Shown: positions 23,481 to 35,580, numbered from the stretch's first letter. The stretch: DNA of 64,000 nucleotides from Coffea arabica (GCF_036785885.1 NC_092329.1:2170001-2234000); one strand, 5' to 3'. Notes: generated from the letters alone by a model not told the origin. Numbers and translations are program-made.

Positions 23481-23492
23481 AACGACGTCGTT
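23481..23492. promoter_or_regulatory. AACGACGTCGTT palindrome upstream of CTU1
   Basis: A perfect 12-bp palindrome with an ACGACGTCGT core lies 126 bp before the CTU1 start codon. A second near-copy, ACGACGTCA, lies at 23557-23565. Both contain the ACGT core bound by bZIP factors. Spacing close to the start and duplication suggest promoter elements; this is inferred. Confidence 0.45.
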
Positions 23493-23617
23493 GCAGCCGA
23501 TCTTCAATCCGATGGACGGGGATTGCTTTGATCAAAGTTTGAACACCTTAGAAAAAACGACGTCATCTCAGGTTGCCACGAAGCTCCGATTGATTGAATC
23601 TTCTGGATAATCAGAAA

Positions 23618-26600
23618 ATGGAAGCCGAAGAGGTGGCGGCTAAACCCCCAAAAGGCCGCTTCTGTACCATCTGTAACCAGAGACGCGCCGCCCTCAAACG
23701 CCCCAAAACCCTTGAACAAGTACGAGACTTCACACACGCACACTCTTTGATCAATCTTTGGTCTTTGGATTCTGATTTTTCTTCTTCTTCTCCTCCTCCT
23801 TCCTTCTTTTTTCCCTTTTTCTGGCTCGAGTGAAGATATGCAGGGAGTGTTTCTATGCGGTGTTCGAAGAAGAAATTCACGGCGTAATAGTGGATAACCA
23901 GCTTTTCAAGCCTGGTGAACGCGTAGCCATTGGAGCTTCTGGTGGAAAAGGTCAATTTTAGCTGCTTCTATTTTTCTACTTTTTCGTGAACTGGTTGGAC
24001 ATCCTTGCCAATGTTGTTAAAGCTGTCTACTTTTGTTTTTATTTCTTTGTAATTAACATGAGGATATTGCTTTTGCAATGGATGCTTGAATAAATTATTT
24101 TAAGTGTTCATTAGGTGCTGGAACTGTTATCACTCATGGCAATTAGGTGAATTGTCGTTAGTCTCACAATTTTTTGATGCCCTTCTTATCTGTGATGTTT
24201 TCAAAGTCGAGGTGTTCAATACAGTATGACATGCGCATAGCACGTTGATTCTAAAGCTTTCTCGTAATTTTTGTACAATATACTATTGCTACAGAATTTT
24301 AATTGTGAAAAAGGGATGAAATCGCTTACCTGAAAAAATGTTTAATTGAAGAATGTTTCGCACATTTGTTTGTTTTGCATCATCCTACATTGAGAACACG
24401 CAGTTATCAAAATTAAAGGGTGTATTTAATTTTTTCCTTGCATAATCCAGTTTATGTATATTTGTCTGCAAGATGTTATTGAACCTTTTTTTAATATAAA
24501 AGTAATTGTGTCTAGCCTTTGCTCTGCTACATTGGCTAGAATTTGGTTTCTTTCTTTTCATTCCCCATTTGTTTATGCAGATTCCACGGTGCTTGCTTAT
24601 GTATTATCAGAATTGAATCGCAGGCACAACTATGGCCTGGATTTATTCCTTTTGTCGGTTGATGAAGGCATCACTGGGTACCGTGATGACTCTCTTGAAA
24701 CTGTTAAAAGAAATGAAATTCAGGTTTGGTGCTTTTCTATGCTCTTCTTGGCTGTGAATTTTTTACGCTGTTTGTGATATATGAGTTTCACCCAGTTGAT
24801 TTGTTAATGCTTTTTTTTTTAATTATTAGTTTAAATTATTTAGACTTGGTTTCATGGTTATGCACTAGGAGGCAAACTTATCTTGTGAAAATGACCATTG
24901 TTCTTCCTTGTTCATGCTAGCAAATTTTGATTACAGCTAATAGTTAACTGGTTATTTTACCAGTCTTCTAGATCCATGCAAAGTAGTATTCAGGTTTTGA
25001 TACCTACATGCTATAAGGGCCTTCTTGAAACTTGCTAGCTTAATTAAGTCTTATAGAAATTAATGGAATCATGTCATGATTCACTCAACAGATTAATAAT
25101 GCAATTAACAAAATTTACTTGGTGAGTATAAGCACATCAGCTTTTCATCAACCGAAGTAAATCTAAGTGCCTTTTTAGAGTTCTTTCCAGTATATAAACT
25201 TGCCAAATAAATATTCCATTAGAGAAATGAGGTAAAGTTATATTGGCATGGTTGGACTTGCTGTTCAGGCCGGCACACCTGTGTTGGCACGGCATGGGTG
25301 TGGGTGCAGGATCCGTATCGGATGCAGTCAGAAAGCTTTGGGTGCGTTGACTGTTTCAGGCATGGCTTCATAAAAAATTGCTATTCATCCATGCTTATAT
25401 CTTTGTGGAGGCCGATACTTTGATCTTCAAGAGGATTGCTGAGAATGGAAGAGGATTGAGGTGAAGATGGAGAGGATAAGGATGGTTTTAGATTGTGGAA
25501 AACGAAGAAGTCTTCGAACTCAGAGTCACAGTTGGACTCAACACAGTTGACGGAGAGAATGACAGGAAAAATAGAAATTTCTTAAAGTGACATACTGGTG
25601 ACTTGTTAGAGGTTACCACTGCATTGATTGGATAACTAATGTGCATATTTTTTGTTTTGCTAGTTGGTCACCAGACGCCTGTCACTTTTAGGTGACTTTA
25701 ATACTTCACCATACCCCATTTCATCCTTTAAAAGAATTAATTGTATAAAATAGCATTTCATACGCAAGGCCAATTTCCTTGATCTAATTATCCATCCAAT
25801 CATAGTGCCATGTCCACGACCCTGTGTCTGAGTTCTAGACATGTCCCTGTATCCAAGTTTTTAGTGTTAAATGATCTAATTATCCTACATCCGCACCAGA
25901 GTCTGAGCAACATAGACGTTGTCTATGACTATGAAAGCATTGGACTACTATCTTTTGTGATGCTGTGGAGATTCCGAGCAACATAGATGTTGTCTATGTC
26001 TATGAAAGCATTGGACTAATATCTTTTGTGATGCTGTGGAGATTTAGATTTCTTGTCTGTTTCTCTTATCTGATATGCTGTTCCCTTCTTTGTACAGTAC
26101 GGACTTCCTCTTAAAGTTGTTTCCTACAAGGATTTGTATGGCTGGACAATGGATGAGATAGTAAAGCTGATAGGTTTGAAGAATAACTGCACATTTTGTG
26201 GTGTTTTCCGGCGCCAGGTAATAGAGATAAGCTTATTTAATAAACAAGCTGGAAAGATGCGGTCACTTGAACCTTCTGATAAAAGCTAATATAATTTCTT
26301 TTTGGTGCTGTCTGATGTAACATGGGGACCCAAAACCGTTGTAACTTATTTTCATGCATAAAGTTGAGTGTTAATTTGTAAAGGAGGACTGTGGAGTTTT
26401 CTAGTATATGTGGTAGTGTCGGCTGTTCTGCTACAACATAATAAACTATAGGCTTATCATGGAGCAAGATGCATGCCCAATTTGGTGGAAGAAACTGTAG
26501 CCTGCTATTTATTTTGTCTTGCTGCTGCAGCATCTTTAAATTATTTATATATATATATATATTGTAATCATGGAAGTGTTATTCTCAGTTTGGTAGATAA

Positions 26601-28753
26601 ATCAGTTGCTCTGCATCAATTGTTTCTTGCAGCAACTAAGCAAATAGTTGGTTAACTGGACACTCCTTATCTATTATTTGTTTCACACTCATCACACTCC
26701 TTATCTATTAGTTGCTATAAACTTCAGGTTTCATTGATACCAGCATGTATGCTACATGTGTTAAGTTACATAAATGTTCTATATGTGGCAATTCGCAATT
26801 CAACATGATTAGCCAGGATATTTTGAAGAATGTGTTTTTAGGAAACATCAATTACGTAGCTATGCTAATTGTATGTTTCACTTAGACTTGGTGAACTGTT
26901 ACAAATGTTCAATCTCTTTAATCGCATGGTGAGGAGTTAACTTTTCTCTCAAGTATTATGCATAATTCATTTCCTTCTGTGCAAGTTTGGCTGATTTTCA
27001 TTGTTGCGAAGAACTAAGCTTGTATAAACTGATGATTGTAATTTGCTTTCGCCTTTGTCTTCAAGGCCCTAGATCGAGGTGCCACATTGTTGAAAGTAGA
27101 TAAACTAGTGACAGGACATAATGCAGATGATATTGCTGAAACAGTCCTCTTAAATATACTGCGAGGTGATATTGCCAGGTACTGTTTCCTTATCCCTAAA
27201 ACCTGCCAAACCATTCATTAACGTATCCTTCTCTCCCTCCACAAAAATTTTCTTCTTCCTCTCTTTCTTGATTGATTAACACAGTTCTGTGCTTCATGCT
27301 GCAGACTGAGTAGATGCACATCTATCACAACTGGTGAAGATGGACCCATACCGAGATGCAAGCCTTTCAAATACACATATGAGAAAGAGATTGTTATATA
27401 TCCTTGGTGTTCTATTGTTGTGTGCAGATTCCTTTTAATTCTTTGAAAATGCATTACTTTATGATTTTTATTCTTTACTGCTGCAAAACCTTAACCTAAA
27501 GCTCACGTATGCATATTTCAAAAGGTTGGACTACTTCTCTACTGAATGTGAGTGTGTTTTATGTTATGTAACCTTTCTATATTGATAGTATCTCTATTTT
27601 CAGAATATTTTGCTCTACCCCCAGCCCATCTCTCTGTGTGTGTGAGAGATTAGCTCTGTCTTTCTTTATTTGATTAAGGGACTGCCCAGAGCAAGTTACT
27701 GTGATCAGACTCTTTGCCGGGCTAGTCTTTTGGAAAATGAGAGCTTTTCCTATCTTTGAGTGGGCTGTGGAACATACTGATTTTATCTGCACTTCTAATG
27801 ACCTCTTAGTCTGCAAGACGGATATGTTCCAAGTTTTTGAGATTCATGCACTGTTTCCTGCCCCAATAATGATTTTCAGTTAAATTGGTTGATTCCTGTC
27901 TCATGTTTTAGATACTTTGCAAATCTTAGTTTTTTGTTCTCTCCTTTTGAACTATAGGCATTTACTCTCCAAATGCTTACCGTGGATTTGCTCGAGAATT
28001 TATCAAGGATCTAGAGAGGATCAGGTACTGCTCTGTTGATTTTCTTTAAGCAAAACGAAAGAATAATAACAATAAATGAAAAAAAAAACTGTTGATTTGC
28101 AGACCAAGAGCAATATTGGATATCATTAAATCAGGTGAAGATTTTAGGATCTCCACTTCAACAAAAATGCCAGAGCAGGGTAATTGTGAACGCTGTGGTT
28201 ACATTTCCAGCCAGGTAATGTGTAAACCAGTGGTATGTGTGCTAAAATTTGTATTTACTTGGTATTTTTAAGTGTAGGAGGTCGTATCTATTTGGCCTTG
28301 TCCTTTTTTTTGCTTTCCTCCCCAAACCCCACCCCAACACAAACCCCCCCCCCCCACCAAAAAAAAAGAAGCAAACTGAATTCTATGTTTTTGAAAATGC
28401 TCTCCTCTTAAATGAAAAACTGTTTATGTATTGCAGCTGCTGTGTCTCTTTTACTTCTGACTTAATTACATTTACCTTTTGGAGCAGTTCTCTGTTCCAT
28501 CATCTGATTTTCTGCTGTTAAGTATGGTATTATTTGCTTGATGGGAACAACACTTGGAATGTGACCCTATAGCTCCGAATATCTGCAGAAATGGTGTAAA
28601 GCTTGTGTCTTGCTAGAGGGACTGAATCGTGGTTTACCAAAGCTTGGTATTGGGAGAAGTCGTGGTGCTAATAATGAGCAGAGCAAGAATGCAAAAGAAG
28701 CGAAGGGAATAGATAGTATTCAGAGCAAACAATGTGGAACTTTGGACTTCTGA
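23618..28753 (+). CDS. CTU1: Cytoplasmic tRNA 2-thiolation protein 1 (CTU1/NCS6)
   Basis: Ten exons join in frame to 356 residues, the usual family length: 23618-23719, 23836-23950, 24581-24723, 26098-26217, 27066-27178, 27305-27397, 27507-27547, 27958-28024, 28103-28214, 28589-28753. The enzyme works with CTU2/NCS2 and the sulfur carrier URM1 to thiolate U34 in the cytosolic tRNAs for Lys, Gln and Glu. Visible: an N-terminal zinc site (CTIC, then CREC), the ATP-binding PP-loop SGGKDST at residues 69-75, a CTFC motif (about 150-153), [11 protein letters not shown] in the catalytic core, [20 protein letters not shown], and a C-terminal zinc ribbon (CERC, CKAC). It is the only U34-thiolase type with this layout. 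The sixth intron is AT-AC. Intron 3 (24724-26097) carries a 71-bp tandem duplication at 25905-26046. The ATG is the first in frame and follows the paired ACGT elements. Confidence 0.95.
25905..26046. repeat. 71-bp tandem duplication in CTU1 intron 3
   Basis: Positions 25905-25975 and 25976-26046 are two adjacent copies starting GAGCAACATAGA and containing TATGAAAGCATTGGACTA, with a few substitutions. It is a simple segmental duplication with no coding role. Confidence 0.85.
27398..27506 (+). other. U12-type AT-AC intron in CTU1
   Basis: A 109-bp intron begins ATATCCTTGG and ends GCTCAC. The branch sequence CCTTAAC (27489-27495) has its A about 12 nt before the terminal AC. Removing it joins codon halves AT and G into Met and yields [20 protein letters not shown], a conserved CTU1 segment. 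No GT-AG choice preserves this. This is the rarest of the well-known intron classes. Confidence 0.92.
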
Positions 28754-29689
28754 TGTGGTGGCATTTGGCATACGTCTTTTTTGAGGCTCAACCAACATCA
28801 CGGCCCTTGAGTTTTCACCCTTCATCTGATCATCAAGTTGATTTTCACTGGCTTGCTCGAGTTTTATGCTGGTAACTTGCAGGGTGATGTCTAAGGAGGC
28901 TTGATCTCTTCGAAAAGCCATTAGCAACGCTGTCATTTTAACAGGAGCCTGGTTCCATAAACGACCATAATCTGTATTGGGACACGGGAATTTTGTAGCA
29001 TTTCTTATTATATATGAACGACGTTACTTAACAGGTTTATATGCACGTCACATCATCGCAATTTGAATTTGAATATCAAAATTTGCATATATAGCATGTA
29101 TTTAGACCTAATAGTATTTGGATTTGATACTCTTTTGTAGTTGAAGAGCAAACGATATTCTTTTGTTTAGCTGACACTTCCTATTGGAAGAGAAATCTTA
29201 ATCCTTGAACTTTACTTGGCTGGATTTCAAACGATCGCGTTTAGCTAACGGCAACACTTTTTATTGGAAGAGGAATCTAATCCTTGAGCCTTATTAGGCT
29301 GGATTAAAAATCATTTCTTAATTAGCTCCTAAGCTGATTAAAAAGATTCAATGTTAGATTATGTTCAGAAAAGATTCAATTTTTGCTGGCATTTAAGAAA
29401 TTTAACAGTGATGTATGGAAAAAATAAAGCAACGAGAGTGAAGTACGAAAAGCGGTCGTCAAACTCAATCCGAGTCAGATTCAATTAGGCTCGTTTAACG
29501 GAGCTGCTGTTGGCTTAGGGTTTTATGCGTTTGCAATACGAGAAGACAACATCGGGGCCTCTCAATTCAATTAATTTAAAGGGGTGTTTCCTCCAGAGGA
29601 AATCCGGAAAAATACTAGTAGTACGCTGCTGTTGTAGCTGAAAAGTGATACGGTAGAACAGCGGGCCTCTCAATCAGTTTCGGCCAGCC
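28754..29689. other. CTU1 3' region and spacer with a diverged 65-bp duplication
   Basis: Sequences at 29166-29229 and 29240-29309 are related copies (TTTAGCTGACACTTCCTATT versus TTTAGCTAACGGCAACACTT, both followed by ATTGGAAGAG). No gene seen. A minus-strand frame at 28634-28936 overlaps CTU1 exon 10 antisense and is rejected. Confidence 0.5.
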
Positions 29690-30010
29690 ATGGCTCCCTC
29701 TGCGCCACCTTCAAGCTCCGGCGCTCAATACCCGAAGAAGTCACTCGGGCTCGTAGCAAATGCCATGAAAAGAAAACATAGCTTTATACAGTTGTTCATG
29801 ATGACCGGAATCTTACTATTGAGCGTTAGATCGCTGGGTCAAAAGTACCGCCTCCACGAGCTCCAGGAAGACGCTGCCGCTCTCAAACAAGAGCAAGAGG
29901 GCCTGATTAATCGAAAGAACCACATCAAGCAAAGCCTCCTTGCTGAAGCTGCTCGTGACCCCTCTGGCCTTTTTACTACGAGGCTCCGCCTCCTCTTCGG
30001 TGAAGACTGA
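29690..30010 (+). CDS. Small single-pass membrane protein with coiled coil, function unknown
   Basis: An intronless 106-residue frame starts at an ATG in good context (GCCATGGC). Residues 1-30 are Ser/Pro-rich then basic. Residues about 31-48 (SFIQLFMMTGILLLSVRS) form one hydrophobic segment. The remainder is a charged helix with heptad-like spacing (LHELQEDAAALKQEQEGLIN), predicted to form a coiled coil, ending RLRLLFGED. The positive residues before the segment and the size suggest a mitochondrial or endomembrane anchor protein, but I do not recognise the family and assign no function. Codon-like base composition (GC-rich third positions) contrasts with the AT-rich flanks and supports a real gene. 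Confidence 0.75.
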   Translation: MAPSAPPSSSGAQYPKKSLGLVANAMKRKHSFIQLFMMTGILLLSVRSLGQKYRLHELQEDAAALKQEQEGLINRKNHIKQSLLAEAARDPSGLFTTRLRLLFGED

Positions 30011-32240
30011 AGCCAAATACACCAGTAAATATGCTTTTTCATACTAAAATAGAGTCGCTCTTGACTTTTTTTTTTCTTCTTTGGATTTTTTTTTTCTAAT
30101 CGGATTTTGCTTCTTCATTACGCATATCTGGGTTTAGGGTTTAAGTGACGTTTTGTGCTGTTGACTATTGATACTTAATCTGATGTGGAGTGGGTTTCTG
30201 GACGTTCCTGAAATGCATTTCTAGTTATTGCATAACTGTTCGTGTGAAAACTGGCAGTCATTGGTTAATTATCAGATATATTCTGCATTAGGTTTTGCTT
30301 GACATTATGCAGATGGAATTATGGGATAAACGTGTAATGGGATGATAGGATTTAGGAAGAAGCTTGCTGAAAAAGCTATTATTCTCTTCTTCTAATTGTG
30401 GTATATGCAATATCACTGAAGAAGCAAGAACTGAACAAAATAAGCGATTGTTTACCGTCCTACATAGGCCTTTGATACAATTGTGTATTCTTTACAGCTA
30501 TAGATGCAATTCTGTATTCAAATCATATCCCCTTCTGCCACATGCCAGAGCATTGAGCAAATTGAGGGACGGGTAAATCTAAATGTTGCATTTGAGTTAC
30601 TGAGAGTTCATGTAACTATTGATGCTATGACAGCTTTTTCATACTTAAAGCTGAGTGTTCTAACTTGCAAGTCATGTCTATCCTAGATTCTATTTGTGGA
30701 CTAGTTTTCAGCTCCCCAGGAATGTTGGGCAAGCGTCCTCTTACTTGGTAACTGAATAGGGGTCTGTATGCGACTATTAATACTATGCCAGCATTTCTAC
30801 ATTCAAACCGGGTGTTCAAACTACCAAGTTATGTCTTGCCTAGCAGTTGTTCACAGATAATGGCTAATTATAATTACTCTGAAATATGAATTATAGTGAA
30901 AACGAACAACTTATTTTGCTCTGTTTAAGTGACACTGTGTTAGATCATCTAAAGTTGGAGAGTGGCATCAGATAAAAATTTTTCGTTGTGGTGCTTGGTT
31001 CTTTGCTCAAATTCAATTATGATGCATCTCTGGTGTTTCTCTTTCCTTTTGCGTTACATTGCTCGCCGATCATACACAGTTTTGCTCTTCCATTTAATTG
31101 GGTTTAAAGTTGCCCCTACAGCTTGGTCAAGGAGGGTTGAGAATGACTACTGCATTCTGCAATTTGGCTGGCCAAGTGCCTGCAAATTGTCAGATAGTTC
31201 GCGACTCTTGATCCTTCCCCGATGTATGTGAGTTTGTTCAAAATCTTCGTATTTGAAGACGAATTATAGCTGTTCAAAACCAGATTCTAAGGGCTCCTTG
31301 CAGAATAGTTCAATTTTACTGAAGTTGGAAGTTCTGTGGTTTCAACTTTTTCTTTCGTGACACGATACACATTACTTTGTTAACTCAGAAATTATTTCAG
31401 ATTTGTAAATTTTCAATAGAGGGGGGAAACACGTGGACCTACTGTGAGATACCTAGATTTGAAATTCACCGATTATCCTACCCGAAGAAGTCTCAACTCC
31501 ATTTGAACTTGGATCATATGCAAGTGCAGTCAAGGTTGAATAGTGAGAAAGAAAGGAGGCTCAAAATTGTCGGTAGACGTTTTGCTTTTCATTTTCTTTT
31601 GGGGTGTCCAACTTCGTGCTGTCCTTTCTTCTTCTCCTTGGTCCTTTTTTTTTTTTTTTTGGGTGGCCCTCTCTTGAAAGTTGAATCCTTATGGGACCAA
31701 TTTTCTCGTATGACAGCCTGTATTATTTACGGCAGTGTCAGATTGTGAAGAAGTGGATAGGAAAAGGTCCAGATGCAAAGTAGTGTGTGTGATTCGGTTG
31801 CATACTGGTCATAAATTGCTACTCCTGTTAAGAGTAATGGGCTATTTAAAGCTCGATGCTTCTGCCAAAAAAAGGAAAAAAGAGTGACACGGGGATAACT
31901 TGATTGTGGATCAGATTATTAGATTTCGGGATCGGCGATCTTCTGTTCGTGTACTTTTGGCATCATTGTTGATGCAGCAAATTCCGATCGTCCTAAATCG
32001 TCATCGGGCAGATCACAGCAAAAATGTAGCGCTGTTAATCGAACAAATTTGGAAGTTTAATTGAGTAGAGCCCGAGGTCATTGATGCTTGAACATAACGT
32101 CTAGCTAAATTCAGCTAAAAGACTTTTCGTCTTGTCGTGCCAGCAAATTCCATGCTTTTTTTTTTTGGTTCTCACTTCCCTACCTATTGGGTGGAAATGG
32201 AATGCAATACCACTGGGTATCTTCGTTAATACGTTAGGTT
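30011..32240. other. Intergenic or 3' transcribed region, no coding sequence seen
   Basis: Unique-looking sequence without a supported gene. Two diverged copies of a ~75-bp segment occur at 30612-30686 and 30766-30841 (shared pattern ACTATTGATGCTATGACAGC versus ACTATTAATACTATGCCAGC). Parts may belong to an extended 3' UTR of the small gene at 29690-30010. Frames at 30962-31231 and 31377-31748 have no domains. Confidence 0.4.
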
Positions 32241-32247
32241 TGCTAGT

Positions 32248-32876
32248 TAGGGTTTCGTTTGATAAAACTGAATCTGAATTTTGAATTCTGAATATTGAAA
32301 CAATTAATTTGCTGAATTTTAAGTACTGAAAAGAAATATATGAATTTTAATGTTAAACCTATTTATACTGTTTGATAAACATTTATAACTGAATGCTTAA
32401 TAAGTTAAATTTGATAATTTTGTCCTTATATCTTTTCATCCAAAAAAAAAAAGAAATAAAACCTATGATTTAATTAGCTTAAAATTGTTAGGTATGAAAA
32501 TGATAATATTTATTTTAAATCAAATTAATTTAAAAGATGAAATATATTATATGAGGAGTATGGAGAAGATGTGAAAATCATTTAAAAGGGAGAAAAGAGA
32601 AATAAAAAATCATTAGATAGAAAATATGAGGTTGTTTAATTAGATAAGAATTTTAAACATGATTAACAAACAAGAGTAGATTTGATAGATACTATAAGAT
32701 AGTTGAAGTAATTCTATTGATTCTTATCAGAATTAAGCATTCAATTAGGATTCTTGTGCTGAAAAAAATACACACAAATTCAGTAAGTAGATTTTTATTT
32801 ATCAAACATTCAAAACATATGAATGTTTGAAAAAGTTTAGATTCAGCACTTTTTTATGTTATCCAAGCAGAACCTA
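32248..32876. mobile_element. Probable MITE-like element with TAGGGTTTCG / GCAGAACCTA ends
   Basis: The left side TAGGGTTTCGTTTGATAAAA then CTGAATCT resembles the reverse complement of the right side (TAGGTTCTGCTTGGATAACA, then GCTGAATCT). The interior is AT-rich with GAATTC-type half repeats and no frame. The ends are imperfect and no target duplication is certain. Confidence 0.45.
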
Positions 32877-32879
32877 GGT

Positions 32880-33920
32880 CTTTTTCCTTTTAACTCTTGT
32901 ACTAATACAATATGGTACTAGCATGAAATGTTGTCCATCCCTTTCTGGAAATGATCCTACTTCCTACCCATTGAATTCCCTCATATTGATGATGCTTTTA
33001 ATTATCATCATTGATCATACCAATGGGTCAGGTGAGGTGTCCGTCAAGCCACTAATCGCGCCAACTGGGTCCTAGAATGGCTTTGATCCAGATGTTTCCA
33101 GCAGTGTTAGACCCGTGCTGGTGGTTGGAGTCTACCGACATCCGGTTGGAATTAGAATATTGCAGTTCAAATTTGACCCAATTTGCCGCGTTAATGGCTT
33201 CATATCATAAGTCTAATGGGGGTTTCGGCTAATCAATAATCATGAATTGAGATGCAATCATGGCACGTGCTGCCTCAAAAATGAAAAAACCAATCAGCCA
33301 GCCCCAGCCCCAGCGAGCGGAGGGGCCGCTCCGGTCTCCCTGTGGCTGTTGCCTTAGCCTTCACGTTTGAATTTTGTTCACAGGCCACAGCTGTCTTTGT
33401 TTTGTTTTTCTACCCGTATTCCCACGTCAAAATGTAGACTAGAATCATTTGATTTGTGATACACTACTAGAAAATATATAGAAATTGTGTGTGTATACTA
33501 TATTCCTCTTTTTCTAAGTAGTGGAAGCGGGCCGCAGCACTACTACTACTACTTAATTTTTGACACTCAACACTCTCTCTCTCTCTCTTTTTCTTTTCTT
33601 TTTCAGAGGTTTTTTTTTCTTTTTTTTTAACTCCGAGCCCGGTCAATGAAGGCACATGGTATTATTATGGGATTATACCAGAATAATGCAACATATATCC
33701 TTAACTTCTGAATGCTTATACTAATATACGTAATTGGCAGATTAGGAAGATCAAATATCAGAACTTGTTGCATGCATGCAGTCAATGCAGATGCAGACTA
33801 TGGCCACAGTAGTAGTAGTAAAATTTAAGGGAAGTGGTGGCACATATCAGAGCAGACCGACATGTCACATGATTTGATTTGCTGGTACCGAATATAACTT
33901 TTACATATTTATAGCGCAAC
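32880..33920. other. Intergenic, no gene seen
   Basis: Includes a C/G-rich patch (33300-33345, CCAGCCCCAGCCCCAGCG) and a (CT)n tract near 33563-33590. No coding region recognised. Confidence 0.4.
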
Positions 33921-34139
33921 GGATTTTCTGTCCCATATTCCGTGCCATTTTTTGTCTCACTTTTTATTATATTGCTATTTCTCCTAGATAAACATCACAT
34001 TTTAGTTCTTTTTTGCTATTAATAGTTATTGAATTTTAAAGAAACAAAAAAGAATTAAAACATGATGTTTATATAGAAAAAATATCAATATAATAAAAAG
34101 TGAGACAGAGAGTGGCACAGGATGTGGGACAGAAGATCC
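33921..34139. mobile_element. Near-perfect hairpin MITE, 219 bp
   Basis: The left arm GGATTTTCTGTCCCATATTC and the reverse complement of the right arm GGATCTTCTGTCCCACATCC pair along about 95 bases each, around a loop of about 25 bases. Shared marks include GTGCCA, TGTCTCACTTTTTATTATAT and TAGATAAACATCA. Transcribed, it would fold into a long hairpin able to feed small RNA production. No coding capacity. Confidence 0.85.
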
Positions 34140-34539
34140 ATTACGATTTTACATCCCCAGACCGATAATAGTGAACATGTTTTAACCTTCTTAACTCATT
34201 AGGGTTGTGGACCGAAATGATTAAACTAACAAGACACAAAATTATTCTCCCTCCAGTCCAGTACCATGCCGCCAGGCTCACCAAAAAATCCTTTTTTTTA
34301 CCTGCACGTGAACGGAATTTTAACAAATCGATTCTACTGCCCCTTCTGGATCTCCTTATTAGTACTATTAAAATTCCAACATCTTCATGTCCGCCATATT
34401 TGTTGAGACAGAGGTGCCTATTATTAAAATCATAAAGTACTAAGTACTACTTTTTAAACCACCCTGACCCCGCCACTAAGTATAAAAAATTTTGAGAGTA
34501 ATTTTATCTTTCCGTTCTTGGTTAGGTTAGGTAACAGTG

Positions 34540-34750
34540 ATGAGGTCTCTAAATTTTTTTTTTTTTTTCCTCCAATGAAGTATCCGACTGTATTGGCAAC
34601 CGACTAGTCCTCCACTAGACTCTGGCTCCTGCCCCACCAAAAAATCAGAGATTGTTAACATACATAGTGAGAGTCGACCACGAGATCAAAGACCCTGAAG
34701 AGGACATCCCTCGGCCAGCCGCTCTGCACCCGGGGGCATGAGGTCTCTAA
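34540..34750 (-). mobile_element. tRNA-derived SINE with 13-bp target duplication
   Basis: A 185-bp insert (34553-34737), poly(T) on the left because it lies on the minus strand, is flanked by ATGAGGTCTCTAA at 34540-34552 and 34738-34750. In reverse complement it opens GAGCGGCTGGCCGAGG (tRNA-like A box) and has GTGGTCGACTCTCAC (B-box-like), then a body ending GGAGG plus poly(A). That is a full-length SINE arrangement. Confidence 0.85.
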
Positions 34751-35580
34751 TTCAACCTCCGCTTTTTAATAACGATTTCACAACTGCACCGATGCGCTTG
34801 CCATATCATTACATATATCAGGGGAGAAGTTGGGAAGTGAGAAGTACGTGCTGGGTTTTAAAGAGGAAGGTGTGGGACCTCCCACCTGCAACTCAGCACA
34901 TGCATTCTCCGTGGCTGGTGCCCAAAACCGCCCTCCGTGTCCATTTTAAGTTTTACTCGCTCACTCCTGGCTCCTTCCTCTTGAGTCCACCACCACCACC
35001 ACCACCCCCACCCCCAGCCTCCATAGTCCATCGGACCAAGTAGAAGGAAACAAATTAAGAGCATGTGGAAAGGCCAGTGGCCCGTCAATTTTGTACGCGT
35101 GGACCCCGCCACCGACACCCCAATTGTTTTCTCTTCCTACATTCTTCTCTCCTTTTTCTCTTCCTTATTATTACATGATATCAGTAGTGTATTTTTCAAA
35201 CCTTTAATCCAATCCTGTGGTAGACTGGTGTTTGTAAACATTTTTCACCCGCGCACCGAAAAATTACCGTGTGAATGTGTGTTTGCGTTTGTGTACGTCA
35301 CTTTCCTCTGTTTTTTCTATTTTCTTTTTTTTTTTTGAAAAAAAAAACTTTCCTCTGTTAGAACAAATCTGTAGCGCGCTTTAAATAACGCGCCATCCCT
35401 CTATCATTCACTTCCCTCCTATCCTTTCTTTTCAGTTCCCTCCCTCCACTGCTCTCTCTCTCTCTTCCAGTTTAAAGTTCCTTCCACTCCATTCTCGGTT
35501 TTTTTTCAAAAAAAAATAATAAAATCTCAAAGCTCATCGGAAAGGAAAACCGTGGAAGTTGCAGAGTAGTCAGGACAGTG
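34751..35580. promoter_or_regulatory. Promoter and 5' leader region of the SKU5-similar gene
   Basis: A TATA-like TTTAAATA lies near 35380, followed by a pyrimidine-rich leader with a (CT)n tract (about 35450-35466) typical of plant 5' UTRs. A (CCA)n stretch at 34990-35010 and chance frames on both strands here are not supported as genes. Confidence 0.4.
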
